The notes under the pieces: generated by a model
The model's database searches: none
What the model saw: only the letters and a program-made list of their open reading frames with translations
What the model was told of the DNA's origin: nothing
In this document: positions 23,736 to 32,324 of the stretch, piece after piece
How the letters are laid out: each line of letters begins with the position of its first letter
Numbering within the stretch: position 1 is the stretch's first letter
NCBI GenBank assembly: GCA_046349035.1
Contig: JAXMDC010000002.1
Span: forward strand, 1 to 64,000
Length of the DNA: 64,000 nucleotides
Source: JAXMDC01 sp046349035
Lineage (GTDB): Bacteria; Pseudomonadota; Alphaproteobacteria; Rhizobiales; Kaistiaceae
Direction: 5' to 3'
Program-made: the position numbers and the translations under genes

Positions 23736-23829
23736 TGCGGTCCTCCTGGCGCTCCGGTCGGACATCGAGCGTCTCCGGAGATCGCTCGTTCCTGAGATTC
23801 GGTCGGCGCGAGCCGGAGCCCCTCTCATC

Positions 23830-24294
23830 TCACTTCTTCGCCGCGCGCCGCGCAAGGCGGTCGAGTTCGCCGAGGAACCGCGACCGGTCCTCTTTGGTGA
23901 AACCGGCGTTCAGCCCGCGGATCTCGCCGGCTTCGCGAAGGTATTGGTTGAAGTTGCGGAGGGCCACAGCCATGCCGATCGTCTCGGAGGTGAAGGCTTT
24001 TCCGGTCGGGCCGAGCACATGCGCGCCCTTCGCCACCAGGCGCGCCGCCAGCGGCACATCGGCGGTGACGGCGATGTCGCCCGGCGCGATCTCTCCAACG
24101 ATCCAGTCATCCGCGGCATCCGCGCCCTTGGGCACGGTGACATGCTGCACCATCGGGTCGGGCGACCGGCGAAGGCCGCCGTTCGAGACGATGACCACAG
24201 CCAGGCCGTGGCGTTGCCCGACGCGCATCGCTTCCTCCCGCACCGGGCAGGCATCGCCGTCCACAAAAATTCGGTGCGGAACGCCGGACCCCAT
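23830..24294 (-). CDS. UPF0178 (YaiI/YqxD) family protein
   Basis: 154 residues. Begins with the conserved RIFVDGDACPVREEAMRV and contains VAKGADAADDWI-type (here VPKGADAADDWIVGEIAPGD) and VTADVPLAARLVAKGA, features of this PIN-like-fold family (DUF188), which may be a nuclease. ATG 24294 is supported by GGAG upstream; the longer frame to 24339 overlaps nothing useful. It follows the ABC-F gene by 58 bases on the same strand. Confidence 0.93.
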   Translation of the reverse strand: MGSGVPHRIFVDGDACPVREEAMRVGQRHGLAVVIVSNGGLRRSPDPMVQHVTVPKGADAADDWIVGEIAPGDIAVTADVPLAARLVAKGAHVLGPTGKAFTSETIGMAVALRNFNQYLREAGEIRGLNAGFTKEDRSRFLGELDRLARRAAKK

Positions 24295-24352
24295 CACGCT
24301 TGTCTCCGGCCTGAACAGCGAGCAGGGGGGAACCCACACTCCACTCGCCCAC

Positions 24353-25975
24353 CTACCCCCTCAGCCCCGGCGCCTCGCGGCCGGTGCGCGCGACGTACTC
24401 GCTGTAGCCGCCGCCGTAGGTGTGGACGCCCTCCGGCGTCAGCTCCAGCACGCGGTTGGAGAGGGCGGCGAGGAAGTGGCGGTCGTGCGAGACGAACAGC
24501 ATCGTTCCCTCGTAGTTGGCGAGCGCCTGGATCAGCATCTCCTTGGTGGCGATGTCGAGGTGGTTGGTCGGCTCGTCGAGCACCAGGAAGTTCGGCGGGT
24601 CGTAGAGCATCTTGGCCATGACGAGGCGCGCCTTCTCGCCGCCGGAGAGGACGCGGCAGCGCTTCTCGACATCGTCGCCGGAAAAGCCGAAGCAGCCGGC
24701 GAGCGTGCGGAGCGAGCCCTGGCCGGCCTGCGGGAAGGCGTGTTCCAGTTCCTCGAAGACAGTGCGCTCGCCGCCGAGCAGCTCCATCGCGTGCTGCGCG
24801 AAGTAGCCCATCTTGACGCTGCCGCCGACCGCCACCGTGCCGGCGTCCGGTAAGGCCGCGCCGGCGACGAGCTTGAGAAGCGTCGACTTGCCGGCACCGT
24901 TGACCCCCATCACGCACCAGCGCTCGCGGCGCCGCACCTGGAAGTCGAGGCCGGCGTAGATGGCGCGATCGCCGTAGCGCTTGTGCACGGCTTTGAGGCT
25001 CGCCACGTCTTCGCCCGAGCGCGGCGCGGGCAGGAACTCGAAGAGCACCGTCTGGCGGCGGCGCGGCGGCTCGACCCGCTCGATCTTGTCGAGCTTCTTC
25101 ACCCGGCTCTGCACTTGCGCGGCGTGCGAGGCGCGCGCCTTGAAGCGCTCGATGAACTTGATTTCCTTGGCCAGCATCGCCTGCTGGCGCTCGAATTGCG
25201 CCTGCTGCTGCTTCTCGGCGAGCGCCCGCTGCTGTTCGTAGAAGGCGTAGTTGCCGGAATAGGTGGTGAGCGTGCCTCCGTCGATCTCGACGATCTTGTC
25301 CGCGATGCGGTTCATGAACTCGCGGTCGTGCGAGGTCATCAACAGCGCCCCCTCGTAGCCCTTGAGAAACTGTTCGAGCCAGATCAGGCTCTCCAGGTCG
25401 AGATGGTTGCTCGGCTCGTCGAGCAGCATCGCGTCGGGACGCATCAACAGGATGCGGGCGAGGGCGACGCGCATCTTCCAGCCGCCGGAGAGCGCGCCGA
25501 CGTCGCCGTCCATCATCGCCTCGCTGAAGCTGAGGCCGGCCAGCACCTCGCGCGCCCGGCCCTCCAGCGCATAGCCGTCAAGCTCCTCGAAGCGCGCCTG
25601 CACTTCGCCGTAGCGGACGACGATGGCGTCGAGGTCTCCGGCCTTCTCGGGATCGGCCATCGCCGCTTCGAGATCGCGAAGCTCCGCCGCGACCTCGCTT
25701 ACCGGCCCCGCTCCGTCCATCACCTCGGCGAGCGCGCTCCGCCCGACCATCTCGCCGACGTCCTGGCTGAAGTAGCCGATGGTCACGCCGCGATCGACCG
25801 AGACCTGGCCCTCGTCCGGCGCCTCCTCGCCGGTGATCAGGCGAAACAGCGTCGTCTTGCCGGCGCCGTTCGGACCGACCAGCCCGACCTTCTCGCCCTT
25901 TTGCAGCGCCGCCGAGGCTTCGACGAACAGGAGATGGTGGCCGTTCTGCTTGCTGATGGTGTCGAGGCGGATCAT
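24353..25975 (-). CDS. ABC-F family ATPase (YbiT/Uup-like)
   Basis: 540 residues, two ABC ATPase domains and no membrane part. Domain 1: Walker A GPNGAGKTT (34-42), signature LSGGWKMR, Walker B LLDEPSNHLD. Domain 2: Walker A GVNGAGKST, signature LSGGEKAR, Walker B VLDEPTNHLD. They are joined by a charged linker (EQQRALAEKQQQAQFERQQA) that in ABC-F proteins reaches the ribosomal peptidyl-transferase centre. The duplicated EPxNHLD is diagnostic. Acts in translation; antibiotic protection is not implied. ATG 25975. Confidence 0.95.
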   Translation of the reverse strand: MIRLDTISKQNGHHLLFVEASAALQKGEKVGLVGPNGAGKTTLFRLITGEEAPDEGQVSVDRGVTIGYFSQDVGEMVGRSALAEVMDGAGPVSEVAAELRDLEAAMADPEKAGDLDAIVVRYGEVQARFEELDGYALEGRAREVLAGLSFSEAMMDGDVGALSGGWKMRVALARILLMRPDAMLLDEPSNHLDLESLIWLEQFLKGYEGALLMTSHDREFMNRIADKIVEIDGGTLTTYSGNYAFYEQQRALAEKQQQAQFERQQAMLAKEIKFIERFKARASHAAQVQSRVKKLDKIERVEPPRRRQTVLFEFLPAPRSGEDVASLKAVHKRYGDRAIYAGLDFQVRRRERWCVMGVNGAGKSTLLKLVAGAALPDAGTVAVGGSVKMGYFAQHAMELLGGERTVFEELEHAFPQAGQGSLRTLAGCFGFSGDDVEKRCRVLSGGEKARLVMAKMLYDPPNFLVLDEPTNHLDIATKEMLIQALANYEGTMLFVSHDRHFLAALSNRVLELTPEGVHTYGGGYSEYVARTGREAPGLRG

Positions 25976-26120
25976 TCGGGCGGCGGGTCGGTTCGGGAGG
26001 ATCGGGGGCGCCCTTATGCCGACGCCGGGGCGTTACGGGAAGGGGGCAGCCAAGCGGAGGTGACCCAGGCGCTCGCTAAGGCTAACGATGGGCGCCATTG
26101 CTGAATGAGCGGAGCGGAGA

Positions 26121-26321
26121 ATGGCCGGCAGAAAAGCGATCGTCACGGCCGCCGGGATAGCCGCCATCGCCGTCGGCCTGATTTGGGTCGGCCAGGGCAG
26201 CGGGTGGTTCCCCTATCCCAGGCAGAGCTTCATGATCGACGACCCGACCTGGTCGCTGATCGGCGGCGCGTTGGTCTTGGCGGGCGTCGTTGCTCTCGCC
26301 GTCGCCTGGCGGCGCGGGTAG
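26121..26321 (+). CDS. Small two-helix membrane protein
   Basis: 66 residues with two transmembrane helices (IVTAAGIAAIAVGLIWVGQG and WSLIGGALVLAGVVALAVAW) joined by a loop WFPYPRQSFMIDDPT, ending WRRG, so both ends are probably cytoplasmic. GGAGCGGAGA immediately precedes ATG 26121. No family recognised; small proteins of this shape are common in Hyphomicrobiales. It is convergent with the HD hydrolase gene, 4 bases apart. Confidence 0.75.
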   Translation: MAGRKAIVTAAGIAAIAVGLIWVGQGSGWFPYPRQSFMIDDPTWSLIGGALVLAGVVALAVAWRRG

Positions 26322-26325
26322 CCGC

Positions 26326-26943
26326 CTAACCCCGCATCGCCGCGTCGAGCACGGCAAAGCGCGAGAGGTAGCGTTCCTCCGCGACCCGCGTCGGCCACGG
26401 CGCGATCTCCAGCCGCGAGGGGTCGATGCCGCGCGGCCGGCCGAAGAACTTGACCGCCTCGGCTTCGGCGAAGCCGGCGAGCCGCGTCGCCTCGAAGAAG
26501 GCGGCGGCCTTGTCGGCGGCTTTGACCGCGGCATCCTTGGCAGGCGTCGCCGGAAGGCCGAAGCGGCGGTGGATGGCGGCGCTGAGGCGCCCCTCGACCT
26601 CGACATAATTACCGCCAAGCACGACCTTGAACGGCGAGATCATGTCGCCGATGACGTATTCGGCGGCGTCGTGCAGCAGCGCGAGCAGGCGGCCGGCCGG
26701 CCCGGTGTCCGGCGCGCTCATGCCGAGGATGGTCTCGACCAGCAGCGAGTGCTGCGCCACCGAGAACGGGTGCTCGCCGCTGGTCTGGCCGTTCCAGCGC
26801 GCGACGCGGGCGAGGCCGTGGGCGATGTCCTCGATCTCGATGTCGAGCGGCGAGGGGTCGAGAAGATCGAGCCGCCGGCCGGACAGCATCCGTTGCCAGG
26901 CGCGCGGCGGCTCCGCGCTCCCCTTGCCGCCGCGCCCGCTCAT
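26326..26943 (-). CDS. HD-domain hydrolase (YfbR-like)
   Basis: 205 residues. The HD metal site is visible as SGEHPFSVAQHSLLVE followed by LLALLHDAAEYVIGDM and a later Asp in VKAADKAAAFFEA. Related proteins dephosphorylate deoxynucleotides; this remains inference. ATG 26943 overlaps the stop of the YgfZ gene (ATGA), indicating translational coupling with that folate-binding protein. Confidence 0.9.
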   Translation of the reverse strand: MSGRGGKGSAEPPRAWQRMLSGRRLDLLDPSPLDIEIEDIAHGLARVARWNGQTSGEHPFSVAQHSLLVETILGMSAPDTGPAGRLLALLHDAAEYVIGDMISPFKVVLGGNYVEVEGRLSAAIHRRFGLPATPAKDAAVKAADKAAAFFEATRLAGFAEAEAVKFFGRPRGIDPSRLEIAPWPTRVAEERYLSRFAVLDAAMRG

Positions 26944-27830
26944 TCGACGGCTTCGCCGGAGCCGGCCGGCCAGTCGCTGCCGGACCAGGCGGGGAGGGCG
27001 AGGTCCAGCGGGATGTCGGCGGCGGTGATCGCGAGGCCGCCCTCGCGCGCTGCCGCGGCGCGGTCGAGGCGGACCAGCGCCAGGCCCTCGGAGCCGACCG
27101 CCGAGCCGAGCGTGCCGAGCAAGCGGCCGCCGGCGATTATGTCGGTCCCCGCCGTCGGCAGGGCGCCGGCGCCGCTCACCGCGACGATGCGGCGGCGGCC
27201 GCTGCCGCGATGCTCCATCCGCGACACGACCTCCTGGCCGACATAGCAGCCTTTCTTGAAGTCGACGCCGCCGAGAGCATCCATGCCGACCTCGTGCGGA
27301 TAGGCGTCGCCGTAAGCGAAGTCCTCGCCGCCCTCGGGGATTGCGAGGCCGATGCGATGGCGGCGGTAGTCGAGGGGGCTCGCCTCCTCGCGCCCGCCGA
27401 CCGGCCGGCGCTCCGCGCTGACGATCCGCCAGCCGAGCGCGGCGAGGCGGCCGTCGCGCACGACGATGCCGGGATGGGCCGGCGCCGCAAGGCCGCCCCA
27501 CGCCGCCTGCACGCTGAGGCTCTCGGAGCGGTCGGCGATCTCGACCTTGGCGCGCAGGCGATAGAAGGCGAGACGCTTGGCGAAGTCCGCCGTCATCGTC
27601 CGCGGCAGGTCGAAGAGGTAGCCGCCGGCTCCATCGGCGGAGACGAGAAAGTCGAAAAGGATCTTCCCCTGCGGGCTGAGAAGACCCCCATAGACGGCGG
27701 CTTCGCCGTCCGCCCGGCCGATATCGGCGGTGATGAGATCTTGCAGGAACTGGCGCGCGCCTTCGCCGGCGACCGCAACGACGCCGCGGTCGGGGAGGGC
27801 GGCGATCCGGCCGGGGCGCGTGGAATCCAT
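26940..27830 (-). CDS. ygfZ: YgfZ/IBA57-type folate-binding protein
   Basis: 296 residues, GcvT-like fold. The diagnostic loop KKGCYVGQEVVSRMEHRG is present (K-G-C-Y-x-G-Q-E). YgfZ uses tetrahydrofolate and its loop cysteine in maturation or repair of certain iron-sulphur proteins such as MiaB. N-terminal LPDRGVVAVAGEGARQFLQD matches the family. ATG 27830 has a weak ribosome-binding site. It is followed, with a 4-base overlap, by the HD hydrolase gene. Confidence 0.95.
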   Translation of the reverse strand: MDSTRPGRIAALPDRGVVAVAGEGARQFLQDLITADIGRADGEAAVYGGLLSPQGKILFDFLVSADGAGGYLFDLPRTMTADFAKRLAFYRLRAKVEIADRSESLSVQAAWGGLAAPAHPGIVVRDGRLAALGWRIVSAERRPVGGREEASPLDYRRHRIGLAIPEGGEDFAYGDAYPHEVGMDALGGVDFKKGCYVGQEVVSRMEHRGSGRRRIVAVSGAGALPTAGTDIIAGGRLLGTLGSAVGSEGLALVRLDRAAAAREGGLAITAADIPLDLALPAWSGSDWPAGSGEAVE

Positions 27831-27900
27831 GGCGGGCGACCTGCGGGAGGGGTGCCTCTAGGTAAGCGGGGGCCGCCGCGGCGGCAAGAGCGGGCGCGGC

Positions 27901-28725
27901 CTAGTCGAAGAAGGCGAAGAGGCGGACCTCGATGCTTTCGCGCGGCGGCGCGTCGGCCGGCGTCGTCGGGTCGGCGAAGGCGGTGTGCGGCGTGAAGCGG
28001 GCGCGGCCGTCCTTCGCCGAGTCGTAGGTCTTGAACACGATCGCCTCGTCCCGCTCCAGCGCCGGGAAAAAGTACCAGCGATGCACCGGGCTGAAGCGCA
28101 GACGATAGGTCTCGCCGACGCGGTCGGGAAAACGCCGCTCGCACGGCACGAGATCGGCGGCGGCGACACTCGCCGCATCGGCGAGGGCAAGCGGGTCGCG
28201 CCGGATCGTCTTCAGCGGCCGCCACACCTGCACGATGGCGAAGCGCCGCCCGCCGAGCCGCTCGGCTTCCGCCGGTAGAAGCTCACGCAGCCGCCGCGGC
28301 CCGGAGGCCTCGGTGTAGTCGTTGTGGACGTCGTGCACCGGTTCGCGGAGGAGCTTTTGCCGGCGGGTGGCCTCGTCGCCATGCCGCAGCGTCGTATCGA
28401 ACAGCACCGCCCGCGAGGCGCCGGCCACGGCGCAGGCGAGGCGCTCCATCTCGCCGGTATAAACCGCCCGCCGCTCCTCGGCGTCGAGCAAGTCGCCGAC
28501 CGCGCTCCGGTGGCGGACGTGGACGAAGCCCTCCCGCTCCAGCGACAGCTTCCCGGCGAGTGGCCGGGCGTCGGCGATGGCGACGCGGCGCCGATCGGCC
28601 GTCCCGAACGAGCGGGTGAGGATGGCGCCCTCGCCATAGGTTTCGGCGACCGGCTTCATCCCGTCGTCGAGGTGGTAGTTGAGGACGGCGCTGGTCGCCG
28701 CCCCGCTCGCCCCGCCGTCCGCCAA
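27901..28725 (-). CDS. CmcJ/NvfI-family oxidoreductase (2OG-Fe-like)
   Basis: 274 residues from TTG 28725. Features of the CmcJ/asaB/GA4-desaturase-like family: an N-terminal SAVLNYHL, VHDVHNDYTEASGPRRL (candidate iron ligands H-x-D), IVQVWRPLKTIRRDPLALAD and YFFPALERDEAIVFKTYDSA, with FTPHTAFADP near the end. Members hydroxylate or desaturate small molecules using iron. The TTG lies two bases after the stop of the preceding gene, with no clear site of its own, so translation is probably coupled. No upstream ATG exists in a plausible place. Confidence 0.82.
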   Translation of the reverse strand: MADGGASGAATSAVLNYHLDDGMKPVAETYGEGAILTRSFGTADRRRVAIADARPLAGKLSLEREGFVHVRHRSAVGDLLDAEERRAVYTGEMERLACAVAGASRAVLFDTTLRHGDEATRRQKLLREPVHDVHNDYTEASGPRRLRELLPAEAERLGGRRFAIVQVWRPLKTIRRDPLALADAASVAAADLVPCERRFPDRVGETYRLRFSPVHRWYFFPALERDEAIVFKTYDSAKDGRARFTPHTAFADPTTPADAPPRESIEVRLFAFFD

Positions 28726-28727
28726 GG

Positions 28728-29321
28728 CTAGTCGCCGGCGAGGAAGTAGTGCCAGGCGCCGTCCGGGCCGATGGCGGTGCGGTAGAAGGTGTAGGCACCG
28801 AAGTCCTTGGCGTCCGCCCACTCGCCGCCGGTGATGATCTTGAACAGTTCGATCATCTGCGGCTTGGTCAGGCTCAAGATCGGATAGCGCGCGAAGTACG
28901 GCCACACATAGGCCTCTTCCGGCGTCCCCCTGTCGACATGCACGAAGCCGGCCTCGAGGATCTCCTGCAGGATCGCCAGTTGCTCGAAGCCCTCGCCGTC
29001 GCCCGACTGTTGTTTCAGGAACTCGATCGGATCCTCGGCGTCGCCGGCGCCGAAGTCCGGCCGCTGCTTCATGCGCTTGACAATCGGCCGGAGCTTTTCG
29101 ATGTCGCCGGAACGGGCGGCGGCGATCAGCTCGTCGCGGAGCGCCTTCACCGCCGGCGGCAGCTTGCTGACGTCGTATTCGATGGTCGGCACGCCGCGGA
29201 CGCCGGCAAGGACGTCGGCGGCATTGCGGCCGGGGTTGACTGCTTGCGCGTCGGCGGCACTGGGCAGGGCGGCGAGCGCGACAAGGCCGGTGAGTGCGGC
29301 GGCGAGCCGGATGCGTCGCAT
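28728..29321 (-). CDS. Exported protein of unknown function
   Basis: 197 residues; signal peptide RLAAALTGLVALAALPSAAD with cleavage at DAQA. GGAGGA sits 8 bases before ATG 29321. The mature protein is helical with a conserved-looking FVHVDRGTPEEAYVWPYFAR and YTFYRTAIGPDGAWHYFLAG at the C-terminus. No catalytic motif is evident. It is cotranscribed with, and abuts, the CmcJ-like oxidoreductase gene (2-base gap). Confidence 0.78.
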   Translation of the reverse strand: MRRIRLAAALTGLVALAALPSAADAQAVNPGRNAADVLAGVRGVPTIEYDVSKLPPAVKALRDELIAAARSGDIEKLRPIVKRMKQRPDFGAGDAEDPIEFLKQQSGDGEGFEQLAILQEILEAGFVHVDRGTPEEAYVWPYFARYPILSLTKPQMIELFKIITGGEWADAKDFGAYTFYRTAIGPDGAWHYFLAGD

Positions 29322-29522
29322 CGGTGCGTCCTCCGGAAAATGGGATCGCCGGCGAGTCTAGACCTCCGGGTCGGGAAAATCACGCCGCAGCGGTTCGACG
29401 CTGTGGACGCCCACGTCGCGGGGCGCAAGGCCGCGACCTCGACTTTTGAGAAAGATCATACCCTTTCAGGTACTTGCCCCGAAGGATGGCGGCTATCTGG
29501 GGGTGAGCTTGGGGGGTGGGCA

Positions 29523-29957
29523 ATGGTGAAAGTGGTCGCCGAGGAAGTGTTCGACCGGTCGGCTGACGAACTCTTCGAGCTGGTCGCCGATCCCGAGCAT
29601 GAAATCGCCTGGGAACAAGGTGTGACGTCGATCGAGAAGCTGACGCCCGGCCCGGTCGGTCGCGGCTCGCGCTACCGCGCCCATTTCCGCCGCTTCGGCA
29701 CGCTCGAATACACCTTTGTCGACTTCGACCGCGGCCGTCACTTCGTGCGCGAGGCGACGCTGCCCTTCGGCCATGTCCGCCACCGCTTCCAGTTCCATCC
29801 CATGCAGGACGACGGCACCGAGGTCGTGCAGACGATCCAGATCGAGCGGCGCGGCATCTGGAATCTGCTGGTGCCGCTGCTGAGCTACTTCGGGCGGCGC
29901 TACATGCGCGCGCTGTTCGACGACATGGAGAATGCGCTGGCGCGTCAGCGCGCCTGA
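29523..29957 (+). CDS. SRPBCC (START-like) family protein
   Basis: 144 residues. Begins VVAEEVFDRSADELFELVADPEH, then the beta sheet of the START/Bet v1 fold (RGSRYRAHFRRFGTLEYTFV) and a long C-terminal helix (LLSYFGRRYMRALFDDMENA). Such proteins bind lipids or polyketides in a cavity; the ligand is unknown. GGGGGGTGGG precedes ATG 29523. Neighbouring genes give no clue. Confidence 0.85.
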   Translation: MVKVVAEEVFDRSADELFELVADPEHEIAWEQGVTSIEKLTPGPVGRGSRYRAHFRRFGTLEYTFVDFDRGRHFVREATLPFGHVRHRFQFHPMQDDGTEVVQTIQIERRGIWNLLVPLLSYFGRRYMRALFDDMENALARQRA

Positions 29958-29991
29958 CGCTCGGCCGTTCCGCCGGCCGCCTCAGTCGAGC

Positions 29992-30240
29992 CTAGTGCTT
30001 GGTGCGGCCGACGGTGAACTCGGCGCGGCGGATGCGCTCGCCGAGCGTGCCGACGAGGCCGGCGACCGGCTCTTCGCCATAGATGCGGATGAGGTCCGAG
30101 AGCGCGGCAAACAGCGCCGCATGGGCGAGGATCTCCGGTTCGATGCCCTCGGCGAGCGCGACGTCCCAGGCCTCGGTCAGATAATCGAGCGCGGCGCGCT
30201 TCTTCTCCGCGATGGCGAAGTCTTCCGAATCCTGGATCAT
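29992..30240 (-). CDS. Small conserved-looking protein of unknown function
   Basis: 82 residues from ATG 30240 (a further ATG at 30258 is possible). Acidic, helical, without cysteines or membrane segments: EDFAIAEKKRAALDYLTEAW then AHAALFAALSDLIRIYGEE. Coding character and GGTGGG ahead of the ATG support it. No family recognised. Confidence 0.65.
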   Translation of the reverse strand: MIQDSEDFAIAEKKRAALDYLTEAWDVALAEGIEPEILAHAALFAALSDLIRIYGEEPVAGLVGTLGERIRRAEFTVGRTKH

Positions 30241-30622
30241 GTCCCACCCGTCCCGCAACGACGGCCTCGATCGCCGACGACCCGCTCGCCGCGTCGTCCG
30301 CCCGGCCCTTCGCTCGCAACACCCCCGCGCGCGAGGCCGTAGCGAACACTAGCACGCCCCCCGTCCGACGAAAGGGAAGGGGTGAAGAGTGGGTTAACAC
30401 GACGATAACAGTTTGTGCCAGCGCGTTAACGCCGGCCTTACCCTTCTATCCCCGATCCCCTGAAGCGCGGCTGACATGGCATCGCTTCTCTGCGGCGCCG
30501 CGACCGCTTATGGTCCGCGCAGCGCCGGACCGGCGCCTCGCGCGGCGGGCGGCCGGCGGGCGCTGGGCGATGCGCCAACCGGTCGGCAGGATGCCGACCG
30601 AGGCATAGGGAGGTTCACCAGT
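30241..30622. other. Gene-free intergenic region
   Basis: 382 bases between divergent genes. An AT-richer patch at 30385-30440 with three GTTAAC/GATAAC-like words is the likely promoter zone. No RNA gene or structured leader was recognised. Confidence 0.4.
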
Positions 30623-31174
30623 ATGGAGTTCTCACGTCAGGGTAAGCTCGGCGCAGCCGGCTTGATCGCGCTCTTCGGCATGACCGCATTCGCCATGGGG
30701 CAGGGTGCTCCGGCGCCGGCCGCCGGCGCCGCCCCGGCCAACCCGCCGGCGCCGCCGGCCCGCGCGCCGGAGATGGCGTTGTCGGTGGAGATGGCCCAGG
30801 CTGCAGTCGCCGCTTGCGCCGCCAATGGCTACAAGGTCGGCGTCAGCATCGTTGATGCCGCCGGCGTGCTCCGCGTGATGGTGTCGGCCGACGGCGCTTC
30901 CAAGCAGGGCTCGGAGTCGAGCACGCGCAAGGCCTACACGGCGGCCCTGCTCAAGACCTCGACCGCCGACACGCAGGCCAAGGTCGCCACCGACAAGGCC
31001 CTGGCCGACAAGATCGCCGCCGACCCCATGCTGTTTGCCCGCGCCGGCGGCCTGCCGCTGATGGTCGGCAACGACCTGATCGGCGCCATCGGCGTCGGCG
31101 GCGCACCGGGCGGCGAGCGCGACGAGGCTTGCGCGGTGACCGCCGTCGACAAGGTCAAGGCGCGGCTGAAGTAG
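30623..31174 (+). CDS. Exported GlcG/HbpS-family (DUF336) protein
   Basis: 183 residues; ATG 30623 with GGGAGG upstream; signal peptide to about AMGQG followed by a Pro/Ala-rich linker. The rest is the GlcG/HbpS domain: AQAAVAACAANGYKVGVSIV, DAAGVLRVMVSADGA, SSTRKAYTAALLKTSTADTQ and the closing GGLPLMVGNDLIGAIGVGGA. HbpS binds haem; many family members have unknown ligands. A periplasmic site is likely. Confidence 0.88.
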   Translation: MEFSRQGKLGAAGLIALFGMTAFAMGQGAPAPAAGAAPANPPAPPARAPEMALSVEMAQAAVAACAANGYKVGVSIVDAAGVLRVMVSADGASKQGSESSTRKAYTAALLKTSTADTQAKVATDKALADKIAADPMLFARAGGLPLMVGNDLIGAIGVGGAPGGERDEACAVTAVDKVKARLK

Positions 31175-31232
31175 GCGGTTCGACCGAATCCTGGCCGGGG
31201 CGCTTCGGCGCTCCGGTCGCGGGCGCCACGCG

Positions 31233-32324
31233 CTACGCGGCGGCGGTCTGACGCTGCTTGTCGATCCAGCGCCGGAGGCGCAGGAACCGCATCGTCCGCC
31301 GCGCCGCCTGCGCGTCGATCTCGGCATATTTGGGTTCCAGGCCGTACCGCGGCGCCGGCATCAGGCCGATCTTGGCGCGGGCGTTGAACAGGCGGTTCAC
31401 GGTCGGCCAGGCGAGGTCGAGACCCTTGCAGAGCAGCATCAGTTGCGCCGGCCGCCCCTTGGCGACGACTGTGAAGACGACCCCGCGGTCGATCCGCCCG
31501 ACCAGGGCGAACAACGTCGCGACGTCGAGCAGGCGGCCGTTGCGGAGGAGATCGTCGACCGCTTCGCCAAGCGTCGAGCGCCCTGACTTGATCGCCGCCG
31601 CGGTGCGGCTGAGGATCTGCGTCTCGACCCGCCGGTAGGAGAGTTCGGCGCCGAGCACCCGGCGCATCGTCTCGCGGATGTTGCGCGGCAGCTCCGGCGT
31701 CGATTCGAAGCCCTCGCGCTCGAGTTCCGCCTCGATGGTGTCGGCGGCAAGGTCGACGAGCCGCTGCACGACCGTCACCGTGAGGTCGTCGCGCTCGGCC
31801 AGCAGCAGCTGCAGGTCGCGGTCCTTGCGCGCCTTGACGATCAGCCGGTCGAAGGTCTCGGTCGAGAGCGCGGCGCCTTGATTGCCCGAGACGCGATGGA
31901 TCACGCGCTTGTCGCCGCGGTCGACGAGGATGCTGGTGACGTGGATGGCCAGCGTCGAGCGCCCGCCGATCGCCAGGAGATGCTCTTGCGAAGCGGCGAC
32001 GGCAATGCCGGCGAGGTCGTCGTCGGTCAGCAGCGGCGAGTGCTCCAGCATCGGCCCGGCGACCTCGGCATCGCTGTCGGAGGCGAGTTGGACGGCGGCG
32101 TTGTGCGGAAGGTTGCTGGTGTGCGCGAAATGCTGCGAGACCTTCAGGCGATAGGCGCGCGACACCGAGGCGATGACGCGGGCGAAAATGTCGGCAAAGA
32201 GATCGGCCTCGGCGTCGGCGAGGTCGGCTTCGCTCTCGGCGTAGAGATCGCCCAAGCGAAAGAGCAGTTCGGCACGGTTGGGATCCGAACGGCGGCTCGC
32301 GAGCAGGGTCAGGTCTTCGAGCAT
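31233..32324 (-). CDS. DUF2336 domain protein
   Basis: 363 residues from ATG 32324. All-helical protein with the DUF2336 pattern: early NRAELLFRLGDLYAES, VQLASDSDAEVAGPMLEHSP, LLTDDDLAGIAVAASQEHLL, and VIHRVSGNQGAALSTETFDR. Alphaproteobacterial family of unknown function, HEAT-repeat-like. The open frame continues far upstream as non-coding sequence and was trimmed. It is divergent from the LysR gene at 33077 across a large AT-richer gap. Confidence 0.85.
   Translation of the reverse strand: MLEDLTLLASRRSDPNRAELLFRLGDLYAESEADLADAEADLFADIFARVIASVSRAYRLKVSQHFAHTSNLPHNAAVQLASDSDAEVAGPMLEHSPLLTDDDLAGIAVAASQEHLLAIGGRSTLAIHVTSILVDRGDKRVIHRVSGNQGAALSTETFDRLIVKARKDRDLQLLLAERDDLTVTVVQRLVDLAADTIEAELEREGFESTPELPRNIRETMRRVLGAELSYRRVETQILSRTAAAIKSGRSTLGEAVDDLLRNGRLLDVATLFALVGRIDRGVVFTVVAKGRPAQLMLLCKGLDLAWPTVNRLFNARAKIGLMPAPRYGLEPKYAEIDAQAARRTMRFLRLRRWIDKQRQTAAA

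Noticed and set aside
24353..25975. Antibiotic-resistance ABC-F protein
   Set aside because: Length, linker and context fit housekeeping YbiT/Uup-like proteins rather than ARE resistance proteins.
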